Source: an uncultured Flavobacterium sp.
GTDB taxonomy: Bacteria > Bacteroidota > Bacteroidia > Flavobacteriales > Flavobacteriaceae
Length of the DNA stretch: 64,000 nucleotides
Assembly: GCF_946220915.1 (NCBI RefSeq)
Contig: NZ_CAMIHH010000005.1
Coordinates: 1-64,000, forward strand
Reading direction: 5' to 3'
Shown one piece after another: positions 37,329 through 48,608 of the stretch. Every line of letters starts with the position of its first letter. Position 1 is the first letter of the stretch. The notes beneath the pieces were generated by a model that had not been told where the DNA came from, made no database searches, and saw only the letters and a list, made by a program, of their open reading frames with translations. Both the position numbers and the translations under genes were made by a program.

Positions 37329-39457
37329 AAAATTACCTGTGTGCAATAGCCTTTATGTTCATCAATTTCAGCGGCCTGTTTGCACAGGTAACTGATTTTG
37401 TGCCTGCTTTGGAAGTAAAAACGGATACGGCCTACTTTGAAAGGATTCCCGAAAAGCACTGGCAATACCTGGATGTAAAGGAATCGCTTCCTTTTGAAAA
37501 AGCCTCGTCTGCACAGTATACAGGGTTTTATAAAAGAGGTAAGGAAGGTATCACAATAAACAATGGATGCTGGATGCGGTACAAGGTAAGGAACGGCCTT
37601 GGCAAGCCACTGCTTTTTACAGTTCCGGCAGGCATGGAAGGACACGTATACTTTGTGCGCGGTAGCAGGATAAAACATTCTGCTTCTGGATTTCTGATGC
37701 CATGGAGCCAGAGGGATGGCCTTAAAGGCAGGGCCGAGGTAGATTACACCCTCCCCATAGGCGAGGAGGTATCGGTCTATGTACATTTTATAAAAGGCAA
37801 TACACAGGATTTATATCCCGCCATAGGTTTTTATGACCGTATCGTAGGGGATTATTATGCCGAAAATGATGGGCAGGTTACTTATGGCGATACTATTTTT
37901 TTGGCGGGTTTCGTGTTATTTGCAGGATTGTTTAATTTTCTTTTCTATTATCTTGTCAGGGAACGCGTATACTTTGTGTATGGCCTTGCACTGGTTATCA
38001 TATCGGCATGCTTTGGCCATGTACTTTTTTTTAACACACTTTCTAAAGAAGCACCGCTCGCAGGCCTTGTCCTGTATTATGCCAATTATGCATTAGGGAT
38101 TGCTTTGGTGCTCATTGTAATGGCTATGTTCCTGCGGGTAGACGTTTATTACCCGCGCTTGTATAAACTATTTTCCGTCATTGCCGTTTTGGGCTGCATG
38201 TCGGGATTCCTGGCATTTTTAAATCCGATTTTTGGGTTTTGGGATGGGTTCAGGCTTGCGGCAAATTTGCTTTGCGCGCTGCCGGCGGGCTTTTTGGTCG
38301 TCACGGCAATAATCCTTACCTTCAGGAAAAGCAGGGCAGCTTATATTTTTATAATAGGTGTATTCCCGTTGTTGCTCCTGATGTTTTTCGATTTTGCAGT
38401 TGTTTCGACAAAGTACATTGCGTGGTTAAAGGATTTGCAGCTGGGTGCGGCCATTTGGGGCATTGCGGTGATATCCTGGTCGCTCTTCCAGAGGTTCAGG
38501 CATATCATGAACGAGAATGTGCAGCATTCACTGGAAAACGAAAGGCTGGCCCGCGAAAAGGAAGAGGAGCGAAATGCCCTCATTGCCCAGCAAAATGAAC
38601 AGCTAGAAATACAGGTAGCCGAACGCACGACCGAACTTTCGCAATCATTATCCGAACTGAAGCAAACGCAGAACCAGCTTATCCAGTCGGAAAAAATGGC
38701 GAGCCTTGGCGAACTTACAGCCGGTATTGCCCACGAGATACAAAATCCGCTCAACTTTATCAATAATTTTAGCGATGTTAGTATTGAGCTTTTGGATGAA
38801 ATGGGAGAAGAGCTGGATAAGGGCGACACCGAAGAGGCCAAAGCCATTGCAGGCGACATTAAGCAAAACCTTGAAAAGATAGCCCATCATGGCCGCCGCG
38901 CCGATGGCATTGTGAAAGGGATGCTACAGCACAGCCGTGCCTCTTCAGGACAAAAGGAACCGACGGACATCAACGCCCTTGCCGATGAGTATTTGAGGCT
39001 GGCATACCATGGGTTGCGCGCGAAGGATAAATCCTTTAATGCCGAACTGGTTATGGACTTTGACGAAAATCTCCCAAAAGTAAATGCCATTCCGCAGGAT
39101 CTGGGCCGGGTGCTGCTTAACCTGTTTACCAATGCCTTTTATGCAACGCAGGAGAAGAGTAAGCAGTCACAGTCACAGTTTTCAGTTTACAAGCCTGTTG
39201 TAACAGTAACAACAAAACAATCCGGCAATACAGTTGAGGTAATTGTAAAAGACAACGGCACCGGAATGCCTGATGGAATTAAAGATAAGATTTTGCAACC
39301 TTTCTTCACGACCAAACCTACAGGCGAGGGTACAGGATTGGGGCTTTCGCTGAGCTACGACATTGTAGTGAAAGGCCACGGCGGTACGATTGATATTGAG
39401 AGCAGGGAAGGCGAAGGGGCAGAATTTACAGTCACGCTGCCCGTTGGGAATCCGTAA
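37325..39457 (+). CDS. 7TM-DISM sensor histidine kinase 3 (710 aa)
   Basis: Signal peptide (ending GLFAQ), DISMED2-like sensor (about 25-195), seven membrane segments (about 200-395), coiled coil, HisKA with His470 in [18 protein letters not shown], and an intact HATPase domain. It starts in the ATGA overlap with kinase 2. Its kinase core matches those of kinases 1 and 2 over long blocks (for example [20 protein letters not shown]), consistent with all three phosphorylating the same partner. The linker before G1 contains a CAGTCACAGTCACAG tract. The likely partner receivers lie 82 bp downstream. The signal sensed is unknown; DISMED2 domains often bind carbohydrates. Confidence 0.93.
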   Translation: MKNYLCAIAFMFINFSGLFAQVTDFVPALEVKTDTAYFERIPEKHWQYLDVKESLPFEKASSAQYTGFYKRGKEGITINNGCWMRYKVRNGLGKPLLFTVPAGMEGHVYFVRGSRIKHSASGFLMPWSQRDGLKGRAEVDYTLPIGEEVSVYVHFIKGNTQDLYPAIGFYDRIVGDYYAENDGQVTYGDTIFLAGFVLFAGLFNFLFYYLVRERVYFVYGLALVIISACFGHVLFFNTLSKEAPLAGLVLYYANYALGIALVLIVMAMFLRVDVYYPRLYKLFSVIAVLGCMSGFLAFLNPIFGFWDGFRLAANLLCALPAGFLVVTAIILTFRKSRAAYIFIIGVFPLLLLMFFDFAVVSTKYIAWLKDLQLGAAIWGIAVISWSLFQRFRHIMNENVQHSLENERLAREKEEERNALIAQQNEQLEIQVAERTTELSQSLSELKQTQNQLIQSEKMASLGELTAGIAHEIQNPLNFINNFSDVSIELLDEMGEELDKGDTEEAKAIAGDIKQNLEKIAHHGRRADGIVKGMLQHSRASSGQKEPTDINALADEYLRLAYHGLRAKDKSFNAELVMDFDENLPKVNAIPQDLGRVLLNLFTNAFYATQEKSKQSQSQFSVYKPVVTVTTKQSGNTVEVIVKDNGTGMPDGIKDKILQPFFTTKPTGEGTGLGLSLSYDIVVKGHGGTIDIESREGEGAEFTVTLPVGNP

Positions 39458-39539
39458 ATTTTTGTTAACACAAATGGCTAATACTCCCGCATAATTATTA
39501 CATTAGCAACATTGAGATAAAGTTAAAATTGCACCAATT

Positions 39540-39917
39540 ATGAAGATACTGGTTGTAGATGATGAGGCCGACGTACAGCCGCTTTTCCAGCAACGTTTCC
39601 GCAAAGAGATAAAAAACCAGGAGCTTGATTTTGACTTTGCACAGTCGGGCGAAGAAGCGCTCGAATACCTGCGCGGGCATCACTCTGAAGTGGTATTAAT
39701 ACTGTCAGACATTAACATGCCGGGAATGAGCGGCCTGGAACTGCTCTCTAAAATAAGGCACGACTACAGCACTCCGCCACCGGTAGTCATGATGATAACG
39801 GCCTATGGAGACGAGGAAAACCACAGGCAGGCAATGGACAGGGGAGCAAATGACTTCCTGACCAAGCCACTCGATTTTAACCTGCTGAAAGATAAACTTA
39901 AACACCTTGACTTATAA
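39540..39917 (+). CDS. Stand-alone CheY-like response regulator (125 aa)
   Basis: It is a single receiver domain with no output domain. The acidic pair D7/D8 (VVDDEAD), phospho-acceptor D57 (LSDINMPGMSG), T87 (ITAYGD) and K109 (LTKPLD) are all present. It may act by protein contact or as a phosphate shuttle or sink. It lies between the kinase genes and the receiver-cyclase gene and overlaps the latter by one base (TAATG), so coupled translation is expected. Its receiver resembles that of the cyclase, suggesting the two arose by duplication. Confidence 0.93.
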   Translation: MKILVVDDEADVQPLFQQRFRKEIKNQELDFDFAQSGEEALEYLRGHHSEVVLILSDINMPGMSGLELLSKIRHDYSTPPPVVMMITAYGDEENHRQAMDRGANDFLTKPLDFNLLKDKLKHLDL

Positions 39918-40960
39918 TGGCGAAGATACTGGTAGTGGATGATGAGGCCGACCTTGAGGTGTTGGTAAAACAGAAATTCCGTAAAAAGATACGGGAAAAC
40001 ATATATGAGTTCGTGTTTGCCCAAAACGGACAGGAAGCACTGGACAGGGTTAAAGAACATCCTGACCTTGATATCATTTTGAGCGACATCAATATGCCGG
40101 TAATGGACGGGCTCACGCTGCTATCGCACCTGCCGGAGGCAAACCCTGCCGTTAAGGCCGTAGTGGTTTCGGCTTACGGCGACCTGCAAAACATTCGTGC
40201 GGCCATGAACCGGGGGGCGTTCGACTTTGTTGTAAAACCTGTGGATTTTGAGGACCTGGAGGTAACCATGGAAAAGACCATTGAGCACGTACGCCAGATA
40301 CAGCAAACCATAAAGGCCATAAAGGAAAACAACATACTCAAAATGTATGTAGACGAGAATGTGCTCAACTTCATGAACAACAAGGAATTTGAGAACACCC
40401 TGCTGAAAAACGAAATGCTGGAAGCCAGCGTACTTTTTGTAGACGTGTGTGGCTTTACGGCCCTTACCGAGCAAATCCCGGCCAATGAGGTGGTAAAGCT
40501 CCTCAACAGCCTTTTTGATAAAATAGTGAAAGAGGTAATAGCCCAGGGTGGGCATGTAGATAAATTTATGGGCGATGCAGTAATGGCGGTTTTTCGCGGC
40601 GATTACCACCTCGACCGTGCGATTGATGCCGCGCTTGCCATTCGCCATGCCATTGGGGCCAGCGAAGAAATTATGGCTGGGGATAAAGCTTATAAAGCAG
40701 CCATATCCATAGGCGTAAATACCGGCGAAATGGTGTCGGGCAACATCGGTTCCGAGTCGTTGAAGAGGCTGGATTATACAGTAATTGGCGATGCGGTAAA
40801 CCTCGCACAGCGCCTGCAGTCGGCTGCAAAACCGGGACAGATACTCATTACTGAGCAGGTATATGACCTTGCAAAGGAATCATTTAATTGTGCAGCAGTG
40901 GGCGAGTTCATTTTAAAAAACAAGGCCAACCCGGTAATGACGTATGAAGTAATCGATTAA
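39917..40960 (+). CDS. Receiver-class III adenylate cyclase fusion (347 aa)
   Basis: An N-terminal receiver (phospho-acceptor D57 in LSDINMPVMDG, VVKPVD lysine) is joined by a helical linker (about 120-165) to a class III nucleotide cyclase domain (about 170-345). Metal-binding aspartates are D176 (VDVCGFTALTEQ) and D220 (DKFMGDAVMAVF). The base-selecting pair K216 and D286 (LDYTVIGDAVNLAQR) is the adenylate, not guanylate, type, and the transition-state residues N295 and R299 are present. All catalytic residues are intact, so it should make cAMP as a homodimer under control of receiver phosphorylation. It is the last gene of the kinase-receiver cluster. Confidence 0.93.
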   Translation: MAKILVVDDEADLEVLVKQKFRKKIRENIYEFVFAQNGQEALDRVKEHPDLDIILSDINMPVMDGLTLLSHLPEANPAVKAVVVSAYGDLQNIRAAMNRGAFDFVVKPVDFEDLEVTMEKTIEHVRQIQQTIKAIKENNILKMYVDENVLNFMNNKEFENTLLKNEMLEASVLFVDVCGFTALTEQIPANEVVKLLNSLFDKIVKEVIAQGGHVDKFMGDAVMAVFRGDYHLDRAIDAALAIRHAIGASEEIMAGDKAYKAAISIGVNTGEMVSGNIGSESLKRLDYTVIGDAVNLAQRLQSAAKPGQILITEQVYDLAKESFNCAAVGEFILKNKANPVMTYEVID

Positions 40961-40972
40961 ATGGTTTTACAG

Positions 40973-41096
40973 GATCAAAAAAAAAGCTGTCTCAAAGTGC
41001 AGGTTAAAGTATTTTTTCATTGTGAAGAAGAAGATTCTTAACTGCATCGCATTTATTTCAGGGTGACTTTTGAGGCAATCCTTTTCATGATAACCG
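40973..41096. repeat. Long imperfect inverted repeat between convergent genes
   Basis: AAAAAGCTGTCTCAAAGTG near the left edge pairs imperfectly with TGACTTTTGAGGCAATCCTTTT near the right edge. It sits between the cyclase gene (plus) and the TPR gene (minus), and could act as a bidirectional terminator. It resembles a dispersed flavobacterial intergenic repeat. Confidence 0.5.
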
Positions 41097-41103
41097 GCCT
41101 GAG

Positions 41104-41898
41104 TTATTTTTGTTCAAATTTGGATCTCATGTCTTCCGACAGGGCGCTTTTGTTCTTAATCTTTTCGTAGTGCTTTTTAGCCTTCTTCAGCATTTTCTCG
41201 TCCTTGCCTTCAGTTGCGGCTTCATACAGGCTTATGGCGTAATTGCTGTTAAAGTGGTCGGTTTTCGAAAATTTGGATTTCGACTTTTCAAAATAAGGTA
41301 TTGATTCAACATACCTGTTGTTGGCCAATAGGAGAACCGCCTTCATAAAATAGGTGTCTCTGTAATCTTCCTGGTGCCTGTCTTCAGCAATGTCTATGTT
41401 TTTCAGGCCATAGTCTACATCGCCAATTATAGTGCTCGTAACCGCTATGCCATAATATCCCTCAGAACTGTGCGGAAAAAATTTTGTGATCTCTTCATAT
41501 TTCTTCCTTGCCAGGTCTGTAGCGCCTGCCGCCATGCTCGCCGCTGCCAGGTTTATCTTGAACTCAATGGACCGGTTTTTTGCAAGGCTGTCAGCCATGT
41601 AGTACATCACCACCGCTTCTTTGTTCATGTTGCTCAGCCGGAAGGTGTAGCCCGCAAAAAAATAAGCATCGCAAAATGTAGAGTCCTGCTTGATGAGGTC
41701 CTGGAAAATCTGGTTTGCCGCACCAATGTAAAGATTTTGCTGAATGCAGTCGATCCCCAATTTATAACGTTCCCTGGACTCTTTGTCAGCAGGCATCCCG
41801 CAATATGTCCTCTTGCCCAGAAAATAATCCTGCGACTGCGCTAAAATGGCATTGGCAGAAATTAAAAGCAATATTGGGATCAGGAATTTTGGCTTCAT
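41104..41898 (-). CDS. Secreted or periplasmic TPR-repeat protein (264 aa)
   Basis: A signal peptide (MKPKFLIPILLLISANAILAQ) is followed by helix-turn-helix pairs with TPR-like spacing (A-x-x-Y/F patterns: DAYFFAGYTFRLSNMNKEAV, LARKKYEEITKFFPHSSEGY, RYVESIPYFEKSKSKFSKTD) covering about residues 55-255. It has no enzymatic motif and no sorting domain, so it is probably a periplasmic scaffold. It is the last gene of a minus-strand operon, 16 bp after the YitT-family gene. I do not recognise a specific named family. Confidence 0.75.
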   Translation of the reverse strand: MKPKFLIPILLLISANAILAQSQDYFLGKRTYCGMPADKESRERYKLGIDCIQQNLYIGAANQIFQDLIKQDSTFCDAYFFAGYTFRLSNMNKEAVVMYYMADSLAKNRSIEFKINLAAASMAAGATDLARKKYEEITKFFPHSSEGYYGIAVTSTIIGDVDYGLKNIDIAEDRHQEDYRDTYFMKAVLLLANNRYVESIPYFEKSKSKFSKTDHFNSNYAISLYEAATEGKDEKMLKKAKKHYEKIKNKSALSEDMRSKFEQK

Positions 41899-41914
41899 TT
41901 AGTTCAGTATATGA

Positions 41915-42784
41915 TTAATGCCTCGCCTTCCTGCTCAAAATGCCGCCTGCAGCTTCCTTGATGATATTGGTAAACACAAATGCCCTGGGGTCTATTTCGT
42001 GCACCATATTGTTCAGCCTGCGCAATTCCATGCGGGTTACCACGGTAAACACAATGTCGCAGTCCTGGCTTATGTCGTAACTTTCCTTCATAAAGCCCCG
42101 CTCGCCTTTGTAAATTGTAATGCCACGGCCCAGGCGCATTACCAGTGCTTCTTTAATTTTTTCGCTTTCAGCCGAAATAATCGTTACACCGGTATATTCC
42201 TCAAGGCCCTCGACCACAAAATTTATGGTCTTTGAGGCAGTGTAATAGGTAAGTATCGAATATAATGCGGTAGGCATGCCAAGCTCAATGGCTGCCACGA
42301 GGAAGATGATGATATTGATGCCCAGTATGATCTCGCTGGTAGTAAAGCTCACGCGCTTGCCGGTATAGAGCGCGAGGATCTCGACACCATCCAGCGCATA
42401 GCCGCCGCGCATGGCCAGGCCTATGCCGATGCCCATGAATACGCCGCCAAAAATAGATACTAATAGCTTATCTGACGTTATTTGCGGGTAATCTACAAAA
42501 AGGAGGCAAAGGCCCAGGCCTACAATCGCCGTCATGGTACGCAGGGCAAATGCCTTGTTGACCTGGAAGGCGGCCATGATGACAAACGGGATATTCGCTG
42601 CAATGATCACATAGGCAATGTTCCAGTGGTACAATTCATGGAACAGCAGTGATATACCTGTCATGCCGCCATCAAAAAATTTATTGGGTACCAGGAAACC
42701 TTTCAGTGCAAAGCCGCAAAAAAGTATTCCGGCTACAGCATAGGCAATGTCTACAAGGTTGCTTTTAGAATAGAATTGTTTCAT
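41915..42784 (-). CDS. YitT family membrane protein with DUF2179 domain (289 aa)
   Basis: The first 190 residues contain five or six hydrophobic segments with the YitT/DUF161 pattern (GILFCGFALKGFLVPNKF, FDGGMTGISLLFHEL, AMRGGYALDGVEILALY). Residues about 205-285 are a cytosolic DUF2179-type domain (GVTIISAESEKI, GRGITIYKGERGFM, VVTRMELRRLNNMVHEIDP). The transported substrate or role of this widespread inner-membrane family is not established. It lies 6 bp after the HD-domain gene and 16 bp before the TPR gene, so the three are likely co-transcribed. Confidence 0.9.
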   Translation of the reverse strand: MKQFYSKSNLVDIAYAVAGILFCGFALKGFLVPNKFFDGGMTGISLLFHELYHWNIAYVIIAANIPFVIMAAFQVNKAFALRTMTAIVGLGLCLLFVDYPQITSDKLLVSIFGGVFMGIGIGLAMRGGYALDGVEILALYTGKRVSFTTSEIILGINIIIFLVAAIELGMPTALYSILTYYTASKTINFVVEGLEEYTGVTIISAESEKIKEALVMRLGRGITIYKGERGFMKESYDISQDCDIVFTVVTRMELRRLNNMVHEIDPRAFVFTNIIKEAAGGILSRKARH

Positions 42785-42790
42785 TAACGT

Positions 42791-43366
42791 TTATAATTTA
42801 GCTTTCAGTTGGTTAAGGTTTTCCTGCTTTTTAGCATTTCGCCGGGCAATGCTGGTTGGTGTGAAGTAACGGTGGCTTTCAAGGAATTTCACTTGTATCA
42901 CGTTCCATTCTGTTTCGTTGGCTATTACACCGTCGTGCAGCATTTCATGGTAAAGCCCTTCGCCTGTGGTAAAAAAATCATCACGGCCAAGATAGTCCAG
43001 GTCAGCATCGCAAATGATCTGCTCAGCAAGCGATTTCGGGTTTTGAGGAAGCTGCGTTGCCATGATTATGCGGCATATTGCGTCGATGTCATTTTGCATA
43101 TAGCCGTAAGCCGGCAATATTTCGCAGGCAATTGCGCAGGAACGGTTTTCATGCTCCAGCCTTTGGTACAAATAGCCCGCATCATGGTACACGGCAGCAA
43201 CCAGCAAAAGGTCCAGATTTCGTCCGGTAACCCCCTCTTGTATGGCAATGTCCATTGCACGATTGTATACATCAAGGGTATGGCCCAGCGTATGGTACTT
43301 CAGGTGCTTTGGCAGGTCGGTTCGCAGCTTATCCAGCATATAGGCGCATTCAGGTCGCTGTAGCAT
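42791..43366 (-). CDS. HD-domain phosphohydrolase family protein (191 aa)
   Basis: Metal-binding HD signatures are visible: the HTLGHTLDVYNRAM segment near residue 26, the VAAVYHDAGYLYQ core with His-Asp near 60, and a later DADLDYLGRDDF. The sequence is soluble with no signal peptide. The HD superfamily hydrolyses phosphomonoesters or nucleotides; the substrate here is not evident, though it resembles small Bacteroidetes HD proteins annotated as metal-dependent phosphohydrolases. It is the first gene of an operon with the YitT and TPR genes. Confidence 0.85.
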   Translation of the reverse strand: MLQRPECAYMLDKLRTDLPKHLKYHTLGHTLDVYNRAMDIAIQEGVTGRNLDLLLVAAVYHDAGYLYQRLEHENRSCAIACEILPAYGYMQNDIDAICRIIMATQLPQNPKSLAEQIICDADLDYLGRDDFFTTGEGLYHEMLHDGVIANETEWNVIQVKFLESHRYFTPTSIARRNAKKQENLNQLKAKL

Positions 43367-43482
43367 ACAATTGGTAATTGGTCGCTAAGATATAAAAATA
43401 AATTTTCAACAGAAACATGCACTACAACGTTGGAGTGTTGTTGTTTATGGATTTACACAGAGGTAAAAGCGAATGTAAAGCC

Positions 43483-43490
43483 TATATTTG
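43483..43490 (+). promoter_or_regulatory. Candidate -7 element for the GH97 gene
   Basis: TATATTTG matches TAnnTTTG and ends 22 nt before the ATG at 43513, giving a short leader. Confidence 0.45.
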
Positions 43491-43503
43491 TGATTTGAAA
43501 TAA

Positions 43504-45657
<2,154 letters not shown>

Positions 45658-45680
45658 CCGTTACATGACACATAGAATTG

Positions 45681-45709
45681 AAGCCCTGTTTTGCAGGGCT
45701 TTATTTTTG
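45681..45709 (+). terminator. Terminator of the GH97 gene
   Basis: AAGCCCTG and CAGGGCTT form an 8-bp stem with a 5-nt loop, followed by TATTTTT. Confidence 0.85.
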
Positions 45710-45843
45710 GCTGCATCCCAATCTTTTTTAAAGCAGGTGGGCAGCTTTGCTCAGGCTCAAATGCCACATCAATTGTATTTTGATTTTGACTAATTTTACC
45801 GTTACTAAAGATGCAAGGACTGCATCCGGGATAATTATTTAAA

Positions 45844-46449
45844 ATGTTTTACACACTCGACATCATCGGTACGCTGGCCTTCGCCATCTCCGGGGCCTTA
45901 ACGGCCATTAATAAAAAGCTCGACTTATTTGGGGTGCTTACCATTGCTTTTGTAACTGCTGTGGGCGGCGGTACATTGCGCGATGTGCTTACGGGGAGTA
46001 CACCGGTAGCCTGGATGCTGAGCCTTAACCATGTATATGTTATACTGCTTGGTTTTATAATTTCGGCATTATTTTGGGAAAGGCTGGAAAAACTGCGGGT
46101 GTCGCTGTTTTTATTCGATACTATAGGCTTGGGGGTATTTACAATGATAGGCATTGAAAAAGGGCTCATTGCCCAGCTGCACCCTGTGATCTGCATAGCG
46201 CTTGGTACCATGACTGCCTGTTTTGGCGGCGTTATACGGGATATATTGTGCAATGAAATACCGGTACTGTTCAGGAAGGAAACATTTTATGCAACGGTAT
46301 GCATTTTTGGCGGCATTTTCTTCTTTGCCCTGCGGCGCACGGGATTGAACATCGATATCATATACGGCGCTTCAGCAGCACTTATAATTGCCTTCAGGCT
46401 GATGGCCGTAAAGTTCAGGTGGTACCTGCCGGTACTTAAGGCGCGATAA
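45844..46449 (+). CDS. TRIC/UPF0126 family membrane protein (201 aa)
   Basis: It is an integral inner-membrane protein with about seven hydrophobic segments in two internally similar halves. Each half carries the family's glycine motif followed by Arg-Asp (AVGGGTLRDVL near residue 42, CFGGVIRDIL near 127). Prokaryotic members of this family form trimeric monovalent cation channels. The length is typical. It lies between GH97 and GH30, with no tight coupling to either, so a role in glycan use is not implied. Confidence 0.9.
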   Translation: MFYTLDIIGTLAFAISGALTAINKKLDLFGVLTIAFVTAVGGGTLRDVLTGSTPVAWMLSLNHVYVILLGFIISALFWERLEKLRVSLFLFDTIGLGVFTMIGIEKGLIAQLHPVICIALGTMTACFGGVIRDILCNEIPVLFRKETFYATVCIFGGIFFFALRRTGLNIDIIYGASAALIIAFRLMAVKFRWYLPVLKAR

Positions 46450-46551
46450 GCTTTCTGCACCGCTCTTCACATTTCTATGATACAGGAAAATTTCAGGCAC
46501 TGCTGCCTGCTGCTTAAATTTTCCATAAATTGCAACAAATCCAAAAAACCA

Positions 46552-48000
46552 ATGAAGTACAAATTTCTATCAATAGCCATGGCGTTGTTATCGCTGCAGG
46601 CTTTTTCTCAACAGCAAAAGAAAGCAGGGCAGGCTCCTGTGGCAGGTAACAAAGCGGTGATATATACCACCGCAATGAATACCCAGATGAGGCTGGCCAA
46701 AACGGGCGAAGCAGCATTTGCACAAGGCAGGCAGCCCCTGGAAACCGAATTTTCCATTTTTGTAGAGCCCAATAAAACATTCCAGTCCGTTTTAGGCATA
46801 GGCGGGGCGATAACCGATGCGAGCGCCGAAGTTTTTGCTACGCTTACACCGGAAAAACAGAAGGAATTGCTAAACGCCTATTTTAGCAATGACGGCATAG
46901 GCTATTCGGTCATCAGGACTACCATACACAGCAGCGACTTTAGCAGCGGAAGCTATACTTACATAAAAGAAGGCGACAAGAGCCTTAAATCGTTTAGCAT
47001 AGACCATGATAAAAAATTCCGCATACCCTTTATAAAGCAGGCTATGAAAACTGCGGGCAACAATGTTACATTTTATGTGAGCCCATGGAGCCCGCCTGCA
47101 TTCATGAAAGATAACAAAAGCATGCTTAAGGGCGGAAAGCTGCTGCCCGAGTATTACCAGGCATGGGCAGATTATTACGTAAAATTCATTAAGGCCTACG
47201 AAAAGGAGGGCATGCCGGTGTGGGGACTCTCGCTGCAAAACGAGCCTATGGCCACACAAACCTGGGAATCCTGCATTTATACCGCCGAAGAGGAGAGGGA
47301 TTTTCTTAAAAACTACCTCGGGCCTACAATACGGAAAGGCCTCGGCGATAAAAAAATCATTGTGTGGGACCATAACCGCGACCTGATGGTACAAAGGGCC
47401 AACGTAATATTTGGTGATCCGGAAGCTTCGAAATATGCGTGGGGTATGGGTTTTCATTGGTATGAAACCTGGACTGGAGGAAAGCCAATGTTCCAGAACC
47501 TGCAAAAGGTAGCCGAGGCCTATCCTGACAAGCACCTTATGTTTACCGAAGGGTGTGTTGAAAAATTTGACGCAGCACGCTACCAGTACTGGCCAAACGG
47601 CGAGCGCTATGGCGAACAGATGATTAACGACTTTAACAACGGGATGACCGGTTGGACCGATTGGAACATACTCCTTGATGAAAAGGGAGGTCCAAACCAT
47701 GTTGGCAACTTTTGCTTTGCGCCGGTCCATGTTGATACTAAAACCGGCGAGATCATCTATACGCCATCATATTACTACATAGGGCATTTCTCAAAATTTG
47801 TGCGCCCCGATGCCAAAAGGGTAAGTACTGCTGCCAGCAGAAGCCAGTTGCAAAGCACATCGTTTGTAAATCCCGATGGCAGAATGGTAACCGTTGTAAT
47901 GAACAGCAGCGAAGAGAAAATCACATATAACCTTATCGTAGGTGGCGCTATGGCTGTCGCCGAAATACCGCCGCACGCCATACAAACGTTGGTTTATTAA
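46552..48000 (+). CDS. Family 30 glycoside hydrolase, glucosylceramidase-like (482 aa)
   Basis: The frame is open from 46477, but the ATG at 46552 gives a proper signal peptide (MKYKFLSIAMALLSLQAFSQ). The GH30 barrel shows FQSVLGIGGAITDASAEVF, the acid/base E231 in SLQNEPMATQTW and the nucleophile E333 in MFTEGCVEKFD, followed by the family's C-terminal beta-sandwich. Relatives hydrolyse glucosylceramide, beta-1,6-glucans or other beta-glycosides with retention; the exact substrate cannot be read from sequence. The signal peptide without a T9SS sorting domain suggests periplasmic location. Confidence 0.93.
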   Translation: MKYKFLSIAMALLSLQAFSQQQKKAGQAPVAGNKAVIYTTAMNTQMRLAKTGEAAFAQGRQPLETEFSIFVEPNKTFQSVLGIGGAITDASAEVFATLTPEKQKELLNAYFSNDGIGYSVIRTTIHSSDFSSGSYTYIKEGDKSLKSFSIDHDKKFRIPFIKQAMKTAGNNVTFYVSPWSPPAFMKDNKSMLKGGKLLPEYYQAWADYYVKFIKAYEKEGMPVWGLSLQNEPMATQTWESCIYTAEEERDFLKNYLGPTIRKGLGDKKIIVWDHNRDLMVQRANVIFGDPEASKYAWGMGFHWYETWTGGKPMFQNLQKVAEAYPDKHLMFTEGCVEKFDAARYQYWPNGERYGEQMINDFNNGMTGWTDWNILLDEKGGPNHVGNFCFAPVHVDTKTGEIIYTPSYYYIGHFSKFVRPDAKRVSTAASRSQLQSTSFVNPDGRMVTVVMNSSEEKITYNLIVGGAMAVAEIPPHAIQTLVY

Positions 48001-48027
48001 TAATTAGCCCGGGGAAACAGGGAAAGA

Positions 48028-48498
48028 TCATGTGTTGGTACTATCGGGAGGGTACAGTACCTGCCCGTGCTTTTTTGCTGCGGCCTGTATCTTTTCCATT
48101 TCTTCTGGTGTTGGAGGCTGTGGTGCCAGGAACTCCCCATGAGCGACGGGACTGCCTATTTCAGTAAAAAACGCTTCCAGCCCGGCGGGAGCAACCGTGC
48201 ATACCAGGTGTGCCAGCTTATTGGACCTGTTCCTGAAAAAGTGTACCGGGCCGTTGAGCGGTATGCTCATGACCTCCCCTTTTCTGGCAATATGTTTCGT
48301 TGTTCCGGTGGTAAATTCCACTTCTCCCTCAAGCACATGGAATGTTTCCCATATCCCTGGATGCTCATGCGGGCCGGGCCCGCCACCCGGCGGGACAAGC
48401 ATGTCGATTACGGCATAAGCGCCGCCTGTATCTTTTCCCGAAATGAGGATTCGATAAGTGTTGCCTGCTATTGAGAGGCTGGTATTGCTATTGTTCAT
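48028..48498 (-). CDS. Cupin-domain protein (156 aa)
   Basis: A single beta-barrel cupin with motif 1 (PGGGPGPHEHPGIWETFHVLEGEVEF, residues about 36-61) and motif 2 (PLNGPVHFFRNRSN), containing His and Glu positions able to bind one metal. There is no signal peptide. Cupins of this size act as dioxygenases, isomerases or binding proteins; the substrate is unknown. It is convergent with the GH30 gene and faces AT-rich DNA upstream with no clear promoter box. Confidence 0.85.
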   Translation of the reverse strand: MNNSNTSLSIAGNTYRILISGKDTGGAYAVIDMLVPPGGGPGPHEHPGIWETFHVLEGEVEFTTGTTKHIARKGEVMSIPLNGPVHFFRNRSNKLAHLVCTVAPAGLEAFFTEIGSPVAHGEFLAPQPPTPEEMEKIQAAAKKHGQVLYPPDSTNT

Positions 48499-48608
48499 GC
48501 TAAAATTTTACGATTCTAAATATCGTAAAAATATTCCAGCATTGATCGTATTTTCAGCAGGACCTTAGCTAAGCTGCTCCCTCTCTTTCATGGAAGGCTG
48601 GGAGAAGC

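Noticed and set aside
46870..47730. 286-codon minus-strand frame
   Set aside because: It lies wholly antisense to the GH30 gene, whose catalytic residues and signal peptide are clear.
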